This document shows, piece by piece, positions 24,601 through 37,627 of a DNA stretch of 64,000 nt; within the stretch, counting starts at the first letter, position 1, and every line of letters begins with the position of its first letter. The notes under the pieces are model-generated. The model did not search any database. It saw nothing but the letters and a program-made list of their open reading frames with translations, and had not been told where the DNA came from. Made by a program: the position numbers and the translations under genes. The stretch is from Breviolum minutum Mf 1.05b.01 (taxonomy: Eukaryota; Sar; Dinophyceae; Suessiales; Symbiodiniaceae), in NCBI GenBank assembly GCA_000507305.1, contig DF239227.1, forward strand, positions 73,760 through 137,759, in the 5' to 3' direction.

Positions 24601-27291
24601 TTCATCCTTGCGCGTGTGACACCTCTCAACTGAGCAAAGGATCTCTGCAGCCAAGACCTGGATCTCTTACCCACCAGCCGCAAACTGTTCGTCACTAGGG
24701 TGCAATTTGCAGCCTGGCACCAGAATCGCAAACACACAAAAAACCGCCTGGTGGTTGAATTTGTCTCTCAAGTGTGAGTGGCAAATATGAAAGGGGGTTG
24801 CTCCAAACTCTATAGTCTGAGTTGAGCATACGCATTTGCAACCGGTGGCCTTGTAGACCCAACGCGCCACACGGATGAAACGTTTCACTTCTTGGTACGG
24901 CAATGTGGTGTTGCTGCAGCGAACTGCCAGGCGGCCATCCAAACTCAGCAAGTCAACGCCTGTCACGCTTCAAACATCAAGGACAACACCCTGAATCCAG
25001 GCATGGAAGGCGAGCATCAAACTGGAGATCTGAACTTAGAGATCTTAGAGTCATAGAATATATCTGAATATACCTATAAAACCACACAAACAAGCTTTCC
25101 TGACAGCCCGTGGCCTGGATGCCTTCTGCTAATGTTCTGTCGCTCCAGGAACCAGGGAGGCAGCTCCTTTGGACAGGGATGGACATCCTGCACCACCTGA
25201 GACCAAACCCTGTGGATATTTTCGATCACCTACCTATCATCAACAGTAACAGTAGCAAAGCGGACAGAAAGCTAGCAGCTAGGAAATTTCATCACAGCTG
25301 CAGGCGGCTATGTGTACAGTGTACCTTCCAATGTCACCTCCAGAAACTCGGGTGCCGCTCCTGAACCGGCACAACATCCAGCTCCAGCACCGTGGCCCAC
25401 ATCAGCCGCCGCTGACCTTTGAGATGCGTCCAACTAAGGGCTTCGTGCGCCAAGTTCCTCAGGCGTTCCATGAAGGCAGCGTCACGCTCGTCCAAACCTG
25501 GGATGCAGGTAAGTGGGAGGGCCAATGCAGCAGCAAGATGCCGGGAGGTCAACAAAGCGCACTCGCCACTTGTAGTGCAAATACTACGGCCAAGCTCCTT
25601 CGTTTGCCCTGTGCTTAATAAAGTGCAGTTACAAGGAAGCCATGTGCAATCTCAAAACTTGCAAACCAGACCCGATAATGAAAGGTAGTGACGTAGTTGC
25701 TGGGGCTTCTCACCCTGAAACCCCATTCATTTGACAAGATAAAGTACAGTTGTGTTAGGTAGGTGCTGGCGTGTAGTTGGCAGCTCTAGTGTCAAACTTG
25801 CAAACTATTCCGACCCTTGATTTCGAAACCTCAAGGTAGTACATATACATGATATGGATTGCTACAATGCGACCGGAAAGGTACGCCGGATGGCTAAAAA
25901 CATCGGTTTCCGCATGGAACTATTAGGCACGCCTAAGGTGCGCCTGGGCGTGCCTGCCTAGCGGTTCCCAATGGAACGCCGCGTTGAAGCACTCATATTT
26001 CCAAACAAAATTACGTAAGAAAAACGCACTTGCCATTGGAACGCCGATCGCAAAGATAAGTTTGTATCAAGACCAGATCAAGAAAGATAAAAAAAAACGA
26101 CACAAATCACAATGGAACGCCGACATCCAATGTATAGCCTTAGGTCATGTTAACCAGATGCAAAGACAGACCCTAAACATGTGGTTCCTCAATGGAATGC
26201 TCCGGCTAGCCAACACATGTTTCCAAGAAGAGAAAAGGAATAAGTTGCAAAACCTCTTCGAACTGGAATTACGAATAGCAGTCACGGAACAGCTGTATAC
26301 CAATCGGACTGCAGATATTCATTCTACAGTTTCCTATCAACCCACCAAACCTACTACCCAGCGCGACCATCTAAGCTTACAGATTCTAAGAAAAAACGAG
26401 ACCCAAACGAGACCTAAACGAGACCCAAACGAGACCCAACGGTAGTGATTGATATCATGGATATGGTACTAGTATGTGGTTGGTGGTTGTCTTCCCGTGA
26501 TCTCATGTCACGTCATGTCATGTCTTGGAAGATTGTCCTCGAAAGCTACTTGCATAGCATCCCTGGGAGTCCAAAGACAATAATTCGATACGGGTCTTTT
26601 GGAAAAAACATCAGTCTAGTCTAGTCATAGTGACTTTCAACTTATAATCAACTATTCCAGGGGGCTATTCTTTGAATGGTCTTTGACTTACAGGGGCGGG
26701 GAACCGGTTTAACAGAGCATGTGCAACGTAGTGCTACATGACACGGGTTCCAAACAGGTTGGTTTTTCATCTCGTGTTTGCAGCCTTGAAACCAACTGAT
26801 CCAGAAGAACCTTCAATGCAGGACCTCCGGAGTCTGCAAGGCCCTGTCCTAATGACAGTGGCAATTCGGGAAAGGAGTGGGAACATGTGGGGACTAGAAA
26901 CATCATGGAATATCTACATAGAAACCAATAGCGGTGAGCATCTGTGCCTAGTCTTGGATCTGACACTGAGTTTTTGCGAGATACTCAAATCTATATAAGG
27001 TTACCCCTATGGGAAGCGAAAGAAACACACCCAACAAGTTTTGGAACCTGAAGTTTCCATCCTTCACACTCTTCACATAAAATGACTGACTGGTTCCATA
27101 CATAATCCTACCATGAAAACAAAGCTGCAAAAGAGAGTCCTTTCAGAACCGCCCCGCGAAGTTGCAAAGGCTGCCCTTTCATGCAACATAGAACAAGCGG
27201 CAGCAATTACCACAATCATCCAAAACAGAGACCGCTTGGAACTGACAACCCCATCCAGATTGACGTTGCCCCTCCTCCTGCAATACAGCAT
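21641..27291 (-). CDS. DEAH-box SF2 helicase, array copy D (probable pseudogene)
   Basis: Exon 8 starts at 23868 and is open to 21673, with DEAH, SAT, motifs V and VI and HA repeats. Two extra bases near the 3' end change the last residues and move the stop from 21641. Exon 7 with Walker A lies near 24395-24205, exon 6 near 24718-24608, exon 5 near 25030-24855, exon 4 near 25200-25110, exon 3 near 25505-25336, exon 2 near 26860-26780, and exon 1 starts at 27291 (MLYCRRRGN). Exon 5 has TGA where the other copies have CGA (Arg) in the DVRSV block, a C-to-T change at a CpG. The intron between exons 2 and 3 holds an extra 1.1 kb of repeat-rich DNA. Reading-frame damage outside exon 8 argues for a pseudogene. 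Confidence 0.75.
25925..25955. repeat. 9-bp perfect inverted repeat (hairpin)
   Basis: AGGCACGCC at 25925-25933 is exactly complementary to GGCGTGCCT at 25947-25955, with a 13-base loop, next to the first tggaacgcc box. Confidence 0.7.
26392..26443. repeat. 12-bp tandem repeat, about four units
   Basis: Units of the form acgagacc(c/t)aaa run head to tail about four times. It is a simple minisatellite inside the copy D insertion. Confidence 0.8.
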
Positions 27292-27789
27292 GGTAAGAAT
27301 CTCATCGAAATGCCATGAAAGTCAGCAGATTCTGCGAACAAATGTCAGCCCCTTCTGAACTGAGCCGAAACCGTTCCTCATGTGGGAGCAAGCTGGCAAT
27401 CACACCGCGCTTCTGCTGGGTAAACTTTCAAACGATAAGCACTGACAGTAAGCCCGACACTAAGTATCAATAAGATTCAAAGATTGGAAACATTGCCTCT
27501 TGATGCAGGATGATACTGCGCAATCAGAGTGACATGAAAGGGACGGATGTTTGAAGCGGTTGCAACACTTTTTTCCACTCCATGCTTCATCTATGGCTGG
27601 AATTCATCAATCTGCTGTCTAGAATTGCACCTGAGTCAGGACATGGAAGTCACGGGTGAAACTGCTGCAGTGCAGTCCCAGTCTAGTGGTGCATTGAAAA
27701 GACCTGGCATCTAGCTCAAATTAGACAGATTTGTCCCCAGCCTTGCCTCTCCATGTGCCCCTGGTCAGTTTTCTCCAATATGACTCAAA
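27292..27789. other. spacer between helicase copies D and E
   Basis: About 500 bases without a supported gene. It shares the inter-unit spacer block with the other spacers, and nothing else was recognised. Confidence 0.45.
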
Positions 27790-30700
27790 TCACTTGACTT
27801 GTTCTTTGTCACTGCACATGTTCAGTGAATTAGACTCTGCAATTGCAACAGCTTCAGAGAGAAGTGGGTGAGCATCCCGCAAAGCTGCCACAAGTTTCTC
27901 TGGCAAACGGCCCGTCTCAATTCGAGATCGTTGAATCCACAGCCAGTCGTATAGTCTACTCTGGGATTTTGATGTTCTATATTGCGATGGAAGTCGTCCA
28001 TGCTGACAAACAAAGTGACTAAGTTGTTTTAACCTCCTGGACCAAAGCGTCTCGTCTATCTTCACTCGATAGGTCTCCGACTGGAGCACTTGTTTCACCA
28101 GATCAGCCTCAAACGAGTTGATGTCCTTGACTCGTGATCTAGGCAAACCACGGCGCAAGTTCTTCAGCCAATTGCCAAGCTTTCGCGCTTCTGGGTCAGG
28201 GGAATTGCGAGAGGGAAGTTGCTCATTATGCGTTTCAAGGTGCCTCTGCAGGTCCTGACACCTTTGCCTAAAGATTGCGTCACGGCCACCAGCCAGCCAC
28301 TTCTCCACCCGTTGCCGAATCAAAGCTACCGACGATGACTGCAATCTTTGCAACCTGTGAGCGGGGAGCTGTCCCAACTTCAAGGCTGCGTGTTGATTCC
28401 CCCACCAACTGGCCAAGCTCACCTCAGGACTACTATCCATGTTCCCCTTATTTGGGAATCTCTGATGCATGAGCACAAACTCCTCCAAACTTTCAAACCG
28501 CGCTTGCCATGGATCCGTCTGCCTGAGAAATGCAGTAAGATTCCCGTAAATGGCATTGGTCGCTGCATCCATCCCAACTTCCCCTCCAAGGCCTATTCTG
28601 CAATCAACTACTTGGATCCTGTGCCCTGCACTACTTCCTACAAGACGTTCATCCGCCTGCATCAGCTTGGCCAAGAACCGCTCCAGCTGACTCTGATACC
28701 CTTGCCCTGAGGAACCAACTCCTTCGAGTGACTGAAGCTTGACCCTTCTATTGTAGCGAATGCCCATCTTGTTCCCGTCCGTCACATTGCTTTCCAGCTC
28801 CTTACCTTCCGGTGTCTTGTGATTTTGTGGACCCGAATTCATCTCGGCAGTACAGCTTTTCAACCTTCCTCCTTCCTGGCTTCTCCCAACAGTTTGCCTA
28901 GCCGAGGTGACCAAAGGATTTGTGCGGGAACTGAATCCAATTGCTCGGCTTTCAGGCAACATCTGAGATTGCACAGCTGCACCTGCGAGCGAGCCAGCAG
29001 TCATTGTGCCTTGCTTGTGCTGGGGCCGACCTTTCTCGGACCAGACGCTGCCTTGTCGCTGACCATTTGAGGTTTGATACTCGTCTGGTGCATGCAGAAA
29101 TTCCCTACCCGTGACCGGGCCATTGCCCATGGTCTCTGCACCCTGCACAGTCTCCTCATTGGCGTCACTAGACTCGTCCCAAACTCCTCTGCTCTGTCGC
29201 GTTCTGCTATCCTTACAGGTGTCAATCAACGAAATATCGGCCTCGTGCTCTTGGAAATCGGGCCAACCTGGAAGCTCAGCCAAGGAGCGTGATGCATGTG
29301 TACTTTGGCTCAACGATTGCTCCTTGCAGTTCTTTTTCTGCTGCCTTAGCTCCAGCTCTGCTGAAGTAGGAGGAACCGGGACGTGATCTGGTCCTTGCTT
29401 CGGTATTGCAACAGCTGGCAATATGATGTGCCCCAGCGGCTTGGCTGCGTGGTGCCGCAAGATACGCCCTATTGCTTGAATGATGCTCCTGTAGCTGTTT
29501 CGAGGCTCTACAAACATACAGGTGTCTGCATTCGGGATATTGATGCCTTCTCCCAACACCTCCACAGTCACAAGAACATGAACAGGTTTCTTCAGAATTC
29601 CTGTGAACTCATCCATCACCCTCTTTCTCTCTTTCCATTTTGTCTCTGCGTTGATGTGCCAAGCCGCCAAGCCCAATTCTTTCAAGACCATCTGAAACCG
29701 CTTGGCTTCAGCCACAGTGTTGCAATACGCAAGCACCCGTCTGAAACGTCCAGCTTGCTTCAGCAACAAATCAGCCAAGCACACATATGCATGATGAGCA
29801 GTCACAGCTGGCACTGTGATGTCATAATCACACAAGACTCCATCTTTGATGGCCTTGCCCATGGTGTACTGAAAATCGATACCCTCTTCTTGTTCCAGCG
29901 TAGCAGAAAATTGAAAGAGTTCCTTCCCCTTTGGCAGTTTGGGTGGCAACGGGTGGTGGGCCTCATCCACAAAAACTGCATCAAACCTCAACTTCTGCAG
30001 AAAATGAGCAGACTTACTGACAGTTATGAAACCAGTTGCACTGAAGTCAATTTTTTCATTGTGCCCGGTGCCCACTTTGCAGAAACCAGGGAAGTCTGCG
30101 GCAAACTGGTCCAGCAAAGCGCGCAAAGGCACTATGATCAAGACCTTGCATCACAACTCATGAAGTGAGGCATCCATTGATGACATGATATTGGTGGAAC
30201 CACAATGGCATGACCCAAATCCTACATGGCAGTATGATGTGACGGTGATAGTGCTGGGGCGGATGTGACTTTGATTCAAGAGAAAGCAAGACTTTCTCCC
30301 TCACGTCGTGTCAAACAAAAAAATGGGTCGACCCTCAACACAAACAAACTCCACAAACTCAGCTGGAGGTAAAACCCTCCTTGGCACACACAAGCACCAA
30401 GAAGCCTTTCCTGAGACATTGCCGACCAACTCCTTCATGACACGCGTCTTCCCAGTTCCACAGGCCATCTCTATCTTCCTTGCACCCGTTGCACAAGCTT
30501 CCAAGCAATCCTGTTGGCATTTCCTCAATGGTGGACCCGAAGGAGTGCCATCATCTTGGATGCCAGTGCTGGAAGTGGCACCACTTGCAACCAGCCTGCT
30601 AGAGAGACGGCCGGTGGCTGTCACATGCTGTCACTCCGGCACAGCTACTCGCAATAATAGTACAATGAACTGACCGGTAAGAAACTTTGTGAAACATCCA

Positions 30701-32568
30701 TGAAACTTTAAGAGAAACTTTACCAACCTGATTCGTCAAAAGATGTCCAAACTTGAATCCTCTATCGCCGCTGATCCACCTTCTTGACAAATCCTTGCCT
30801 CGTCATTGTTGTGCGCGTCACACCTCTCAACTGAGCATATGATCTCTGCAGGCAAGACCTGGATCTCTTATCCACCAGCCGCAAATTGCTCGTCACTAGG
30901 GTGCAATTTGCAGCCTGGCACCACGATGGCAAAAACACACAAAAAAACTTCTGATGGTTGAATTGTCTCTCAGGTCTGAGTTGCAAATATTAAAGGGTTT
31001 AATAATATGTTTATTCTGAACTCTAAATTCTGAACTAAGTGTGCGCAAACCTAAATTTGCCAATTTAACATCAATAGTCAATAGTAGGAATTGCGAGGGC
31101 AAAGAGCTTCCACGCGCAGTACACTCAGGATGGCAAACATGGGTGGCTTGACACTGCACGCGCCACTAGACTATTGCAGTGCCATTCCAATCGGGGGCCT
31201 TGTAGATCCACCGTGCCACCCGAATGAAGCGTTTGACTTCTTGGTACGGCAAGGTGGTGTTGCTGCAGCGAACCGCATGGCTGCCATCCAAGCTCAGCAA
31301 GTCAACGCCTGTCAGACTTCGAACATCAAGGACAACACCGGGCATCCAGGCATCGAAGATGAGAGTCAAACTGCAAATCTGAAGTTAGAATATCATTAAT
31401 CATACCAGTAGACATGGATACAAGGCATACATGTTATTTTGGGAGGTTCCAAAACCAAAACTTTAGAACCAAACAAACAAGGTGTTCCTGAAAGCCCAGG
31501 GCCTGGATGCCTTCTGCTGATGTTAAGTCGCTCCAGGAACCAGGGAGGCAGCTCCTCGTGACAGGGATGGACATCCTGCACTAAACCCTGTAAATATATA
31601 CTCGGATCACCTACCTATCATCAACAGCAACCCAGCTAGGACCCAGCAGCTACGAAATTTCACTGGTTGATCTGGCATCGGATCTTTTGTACATTTGATT
31701 ATTGCGTGAACCACAACATTTTACGGCCTTACTAAGCTCCAGAAACTCGGGTGCTGCTCCTGCAACGGCACGACATCCAGCTCCAGCACCGTGGCCCACA
31801 TCAGGCGCTGCTGACCGTTGAGATGCGGCCAACTCAGGGCTTCGTGCGCCAAGTTCCTCAAGCGTTCCATGAAGGCAGCATCACGTTCATCCAAACCTGG
31901 GATGTCAGCACCGGAAAACCCATGCAAGAGCACGATAACGGGACTTCAGCAAGGGCAACATAGGTATTCATAGTACTAAAATGTATTTACCACATGAGTT
32001 CCAAACAACTTTAGTTTCGCATTTCGCGTAGCCGCCGGTGTCACCACTCACACTTGATGAGTCAAAAACAATTGCAGTCTTGAAACCAACTGATCTGGAA
32101 GAACCTTCAATGCAGGACCTCCGGAGTCTGCAATGCCGTGTCCTGATGACAGTGCAAATGACATTTATGGGAAAGGAGTGGGAACTAGAAACATCATGAA
32201 TGAACATCTATAGCCTTGAGCATCTGTACCTAGTCTTGGACCTGCCACCGAGTTTTGTTTGAGTTACCTCTATGGGAAGCGAAATAAATACATCCAACAT
32301 CACCCAACAACAAGTCATCATGGAACCTGAAGTTTCCATCCTTCACATTCTTCACATAAAATGACTAACTGGCTCCATACATAATCCTAACATGAAAACA
32401 AAGCTGCAAAGAGAGAGTCCTTTCAGATTTGCCCCACGAAGTGACAAAGGCGGCCCTTTCATGCAACGCGGAACGAGCAGCAATTGCCACAATCATCCAA
32501 AACAAAGGCCGCTTGGAACTGGCAACCCTGGCTGGATTGGGGCTGCCCCTCTTTTTGCAATGCCGCAT
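27790..32568 (-). CDS. DEAH-box SF2 helicase, array copy E
   Basis: Exon 8 (30144-27790) is fully open with the helicase core, linker and three HA repeats, ending SDKEQVK. Exon 7 with Walker A lies near 30590-30410, exon 6 near 30915-30800, exon 5 near 31372-31200, exon 4 near 31580-31500, exon 3 near 31902-31737, exon 2 near 32130-32055, and exon 1 starts at 32568 (MRHCKKRGSPNP, then KRPLFWMIVAIAA). The exon 3 donor, GT in copies A to D and G, reads CT here (ggagcttagtaagg). A GTAAGG five bases further on could replace it but would change phase. Bases 31721-32604 are identical to copy F, so the altered donor is shared through that tract. The exon 7 donor is GC. Confidence 0.8.
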
Positions 32569-32604
32569 CGTAAGAATCTCATAAATCGAAATGCCATGAA
32601 AGTC
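31721..32604. repeat. 884-bp tract identical to 36744-37627 (copies E and F)
   Basis: Compared line by line, the two tracts show no difference over 884 bases, at a constant offset of 5023. The sequences diverge immediately on both sides. This covers exons 1-3 of copies E and F. Confidence 0.9.
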
Positions 32605-32837
32605 GGCCCCTCTGAATTGAGCCTCAACTGTTCTTCATGCGAGCAAGCTGGCAATCACACGGCACTGCTGGCAGGCAAACTCTCAAACCAAAGCATTGAA
32701 AGTAAGTCTGACACAACAAGTATGACTCGAGTGGAAAACTTTTGGACGTGTGGTGCATGTCAAGGATGTAAAAGGATCCAATTGGGCAGGTGGTCCACGT
32801 CGTTACATCTCCCTTCGGGTTGGCAACTTTAGTTTGC
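32569..32837. other. spacer between helicase copies E and F
   Basis: A short spacer of about 270 bases, the shortest between units; no gene was seen. Confidence 0.4.
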
Positions 32838-35800
32838 TTACATGCTTTTTTCACCGCGCATGTTAAGTGAATTAGAGTCTGCAATCCTAACAGCTTCAGA
32901 GAGAAGTGGGTGAGCATCCAGCAAAGCTGCAACAAGTTTTTCTGGCAAGTTTCCAGTGCCAATGCTAGATTGTTGAAGCCAAAGCCAGTTGGATAATCTT
33001 CTTTCGAGTTTTGAAGTTGTATGTGCCTTGGGACGTCGTCCATGCTGATAAACAAAGGCACTGAGCTCTTTTAATTTCCTGAACCAAAGCGCCTCTTTTA
33101 TCTTCACTGGCTGGGTGTCCCACTGCAACAATTGTTTCACCAAAGGATGCAAAGTCTTCAACCAGCTGATTTCCTTGACTCGTGATCGAGGCATTTTGCG
33201 GCGCACGTTCCACAGCCAATAGCACAGCTTTCGGGTTTCTGGGTCAGGCGAACCGCGAGAGGGAAGTTGGTTGTGCTTTTGCATGTGCCTCTGCAGGTCC
33301 CTACACCGTTGCTTGAAGGCAGCTTCATGGCCCCCAACCAACCACTTCGCTACCCGTTGTCGAATCAGAGTAGACGACGCTGACTGCAGCCTTTGCAACT
33401 TGTGAGCAGGGAGCCGCCCCAACTTCAAGCTTGTGCGTTGATTTGACAACCAGTTGCCCAAGCTTGCCTCAAGAGGATCCTTGCACAGCTTTCTTGGGAG
33501 TGCCTGATGCATGCGCACGAACTCCTCTAAACTTTCAAACCGCGCTTGCCATGGATCCGTCTGCATCAAAAATGCAGTAAGATTCCCGTAAATGGCATTG
33601 GTCGCTGCATCCATCCCAACTTCCCCTCCAAGGCCTATTCTGCAATCAACTACTTGGATCCTGTGCCCTGCACTACTTCCTACAAGCCGTTCATCCGCCT
33701 GCATCAGTTTGGCCAAGAACCGCTCCAGCTGACTCTGATACCCTTGCCCTGAGGAACCAACTCCTTCGAGTGACTGAAGCTTGACCCTTCTATTGTAGCG
33801 AATGCCCATCTTGTTCCCGTCCGTCACATTGCTTTCCAGCTCCTTACCTTCGAGCGTCTTGTGATTTTGAAGACCCGAATTCATCTCAGCAGTACAGCTT
33901 TTCACCCTTCCTCCTTCCTGGCTTTTCCCAACAGTTTGGCCACCTGACGTGGCCAAAGGATTTGTGCGCGAACTGGATCCAATGATTTGGCTTTCGGGCA
34001 ACATCTGAAATTGCACAGCTGCACTTGCGCGCGAGCCAGCATTCATTGTGAATTGCTTGTGCTTGGTCCGGCTTTGCTTGGACGAGACACTGCCTTGTCG
34101 CTGATTACTTGGGGGTTGATGTTCCTGTGGCTCTTGCAGAAGCTCAGTCCTGTCCTGGCCATTCCCCATCGTCTCTGCACCTCGCCAAGTCTTCTGATTG
34201 GCATCCCTGGAGTCATCACGAGTAACTCCTGTGCAACCTGGAAGCTCGGTCAAGGAGCGGGATGCATGTGTCTTTTGGCTCACCGATTGCTCCTTGCAGT
34301 TCTTTGTCTGCTTCTTTGACTCTTCTGAACTGGGAGGAACCGGGACATGATCTGGCCCTCGCTCTGGAACTGCGACAGCTGGCAATATGATGTGCCCTAG
34401 CGGCTTGTCTAGGTGGTGCCGCAAGATACGCCCTATTGCTTGAATGATGCTCCTGTAGCTATTCCGAGGCTCCACAAACATGCAGGTGTCTGCATTCGGG
34501 ATGTTGATCCCTTCTCCCAACACCTCCACGGTGACAAGAACGTGAACAGGTTTCAGCAGAATTCCCGTAAACTCATCCATCACCCTCTTCCTCTCCTTCC
34601 ACCCTGTCGCCGCATTGATGTGCCAAGCAGCTAACCCCAATTCCCTCAGCACCATCTGAAACCGCTTGGCTTCAGCGACAGCGTTGCAATACGCAAGCAC
34701 CCGTCTGAAACGTCCAGCTTGCTTCACCAACAAGTCCGCCAGGCACACATATGCATGATGTGCAGTCACAGCCGGCACGGTGATGTCATAATCACACAAA
34801 ACTCCATCTTCAATGGCTTTGCCCATAGTGTACTGAAAATCTATCCCCTCTTCTTCCAGCGTGGCCGAAAATTGAAAGAGTTCTTTTGCCTTCGGGAGTT
34901 TCTTTGGCAACGGGTGGTGAGCTTCATCCACCAAAATTGTATTGAACGTCAACTTCTGCAGCAAATAGACCGACTTGGTGACAGCAATGAACCCCCTTGC
35001 ATCGAGGTCAATCTTCTTGTTGTGACGGGTGCCAACTTTACAAAAGCCAGGGAAGTCTTGGGCGAACTGATCCAGCAAAGCGCGCAAAGGAACTGTGATC
35101 AAGACCTTGCATGATATCGCCAGCAAGGCATCCATTGATGACATGATGGAACCACTATGGCATCACATAAATTTGATCAAATTTGATAGGCTCCATTGTA
35201 TGATCATGGGGCTATCTAAACCGTTTTTCTGCAAGTCTTTTCATGTCTTTTCATCATTATCATGATGGGGGTGATAGGGGCGATGCGTCTTTGAAAGAAA
35301 AGGAAGAGAGACCGTCTCCATCAAGTCATGCCGAAAGTGTTAAAATCGACTCAAAATCTGCAAATGTGTCAACAGTCCAACACAAACAAAAAAAACTCCA
35401 CAAACTCAGCTGGAGGTAAAACCCTCCTTGGCATACACAAGCACCAAGAAGCCTTTCCTGAGACATTGCCCACCAACTCCTTCATGACCCGAGTCTTGCC
35501 AGTTCCACACGCCATCTCTATCTTCCTTGCACCCTTTGCACACGCCTCCAAGCAATCCTGTTGGCATGTCCTCAATGGTGGATCTGAGGGAATGGCATCA
35601 CCTTGGATACCAGTGTTGAAAGTGGCACCACTTGCAACCAGCCTGACAGAGAGAGAGCTGGTGGCTGTCACATGCTGTCACTCTGGCACATCTACTCGCA
35701 AAAGTAAGTACAATGAGGGCACTGAACGATAAGAAGATATTTATGAAGCATAGTGAAACCTGAAAGCATACCAACCTGATTCGTCGAAAGATGTTAAGAG

Positions 35801-37591
35801 TTGAATCCTCTTCAACCGCTGATCCATCTTTCTTGACAAATCCTGGCCTCTTCATCATTGTGCGGGCAACACCTCTCAACTGAGCATATGATCTCTGCAG
35901 CCAAGAACTGGATCTCTTATCCACCAGCTGCAAACTGCTCGTCACCAAAGTGCAATTTGCAGCCTGGCAACACAATACATCAAAAATGCCTCATGGTGGC
36001 TGAATTTGTCTCTCAAGCGTGAGTTGCAAATATCAAGGGGGGCTTGCTCCAAACTCCAACCTCTGAATTCATTGTCAGCACATATACCTACATGTAACAT
36101 ACATTAACATGAATCAATTAGGAATTGCGAGGGCAAACAGCTTCCACACGCAGGGCACTCACGATGGCAAACATAGGTTAATGGTTAAGTATATAACTCC
36201 GCATGGGCCCCTAGACTGTTGCAATGCCACTCTAATCGATGGCCTTGTAGATCCACCGTGCCACACGAATGAAGCGTTTCACTTCTTGGTACGGCAAGGT
36301 GGCGTTGCTGCAGCGAACCGCATGGCTGCCATCCAAGCTCAGCAAGTCCACGCCTGCCAGGCTTCCAACCACAAGGACAACACCAGGCAAACAGGCATTG
36401 AAGACGAGGGTCAAAGAAATCTGAAGCTAGAAATCAGAAAAATCTGAAGTTTTGTACATAACGTAGAATCTTAAAAGAGAACTATGACTATAATACCTAA
36501 ACAGGCAATTTTTTCCGAATGCCCGTGGCCTGGATGCCTTCTGCTGATGTTCCGGCGCTCCAGGAACCAGTGAGGCAGCTCCTTTGGATTGGGATGAACA
36601 TCCTGCACCACCTGGGATATACCAAACTCTGCAAGTAGATGTACTGGCGTCACATACCAATACCTATCATCAACAGCAACCAAGCTAGGAAATTTGAAAT
36701 GTCACTGGTTGGTCTGGCAGCTGTTTTTCTCGCATTTGATTGCTTACGGCCTTACTAAGCTCCAGAAACTCGGGTGCTGCTCCTGCAACGGCACGACATC
36801 CAGCTCCAGCACCGTGGCCCACATCAGGCGCTGCTGACCGTTGAGATGCGGCCAACTCAGGGCTTCGTGCGCCAAGTTCCTCAAGCGTTCCATGAAGGCA
36901 GCATCACGTTCATCCAAACCTGGGATGTCAGCACCGGAAAACCCATGCAAGAGCACGATAACGGGACTTCAGCAAGGGCAACATAGGTATTCATAGTACT
37001 AAAATGTATTTACCACATGAGTTCCAAACAACTTTAGTTTCGCATTTCGCGTAGCCGCCGGTGTCACCACTCACACTTGATGAGTCAAAAACAATTGCAG
37101 TCTTGAAACCAACTGATCTGGAAGAACCTTCAATGCAGGACCTCCGGAGTCTGCAATGCCGTGTCCTGATGACAGTGCAAATGACATTTATGGGAAAGGA
37201 GTGGGAACTAGAAACATCATGAATGAACATCTATAGCCTTGAGCATCTGTACCTAGTCTTGGACCTGCCACCGAGTTTTGTTTGAGTTACCTCTATGGGA
37301 AGCGAAATAAATACATCCAACATCACCCAACAACAAGTCATCATGGAACCTGAAGTTTCCATCCTTCACATTCTTCACATAAAATGACTAACTGGCTCCA
37401 TACATAATCCTAACATGAAAACAAAGCTGCAAAGAGAGAGTCCTTTCAGATTTGCCCCACGAAGTGACAAAGGCGGCCCTTTCATGCAACGCGGAACGAG
37501 CAGCAATTGCCACAATCATCCAAAACAAAGGCCGCTTGGAACTGGCAACCCTGGCTGGATTGGGGCTGCCCCTCTTTTTGCAATGCCGCAT
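32838..37591 (-). CDS. DEAH-box SF2 helicase, array copy F
   Basis: Exon 8 (35105-32838) is open with all helicase motifs and HA repeats. It ends a few residues differently from the other copies (MRGEKSM). Exon 7 with Walker A lies near 35640-35455, exon 6 near 35968-35850, exon 5 near 36420-36245, exon 4 near 36615-36530, exon 3 near 36925-36760, exon 2 near 37150-37080, and exon 1 starts at 37591. Exons 1-3 sit in the 884-bp tract identical to copy E and share its CT donor after exon 3. Exon 5 reads VVLVVGSLAGVDLLSLDG, a slightly divergent version of the block. The exon 7 acceptor has a strong pyrimidine run (tctctctctgtcag). The linker has an in-frame deletion relative to copies B and E. 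Confidence 0.8.
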
Positions 37592-37627
37592 CGTAAGAAT
37601 CTCATAAATCGAAATGCCATGAAAGTC
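36744..37627. repeat. 884-bp tract identical to 31721-32604
   Basis: Partner of the tract in copy E. Complete identity over 884 bases, with divergent flanks, indicates recent gene conversion or unequal exchange. Confidence 0.9.

Larger units (their letters stand above)
25580..26715. mobile_element. 1.1-kb repeat-rich insertion in an intron of copy D
   Basis: Other copies lack this stretch between exons 3 and 2. It has four close copies of tggaacgcc-type boxes (near 25970, 26037, 26111 and a weaker one near 26193), a 9-bp hairpin and a 12-base tandem repeat. It contains a 153-codon plus-strand open frame (25984-26445) that I do not believe is a gene. No terminal repeats or target-site duplication could be fixed, so its class is unknown. 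Confidence 0.5.

Noticed and set aside
25984-26445. 153-codon plus-strand open frame in the copy D insertion
   Set aside because: Low-complexity translation spanning repeats, no recognisable domain, no splice or start context; probably chance.
23107-30168. Long plus-strand open frames of about 261 codons (23107-23892, 29383-30168) and similar ones opposite every helicase exon 8
   Set aside because: They are exact antisense shadows of conserved helicase coding sequence and vary in length with random stops; the minus frame carries the motifs.
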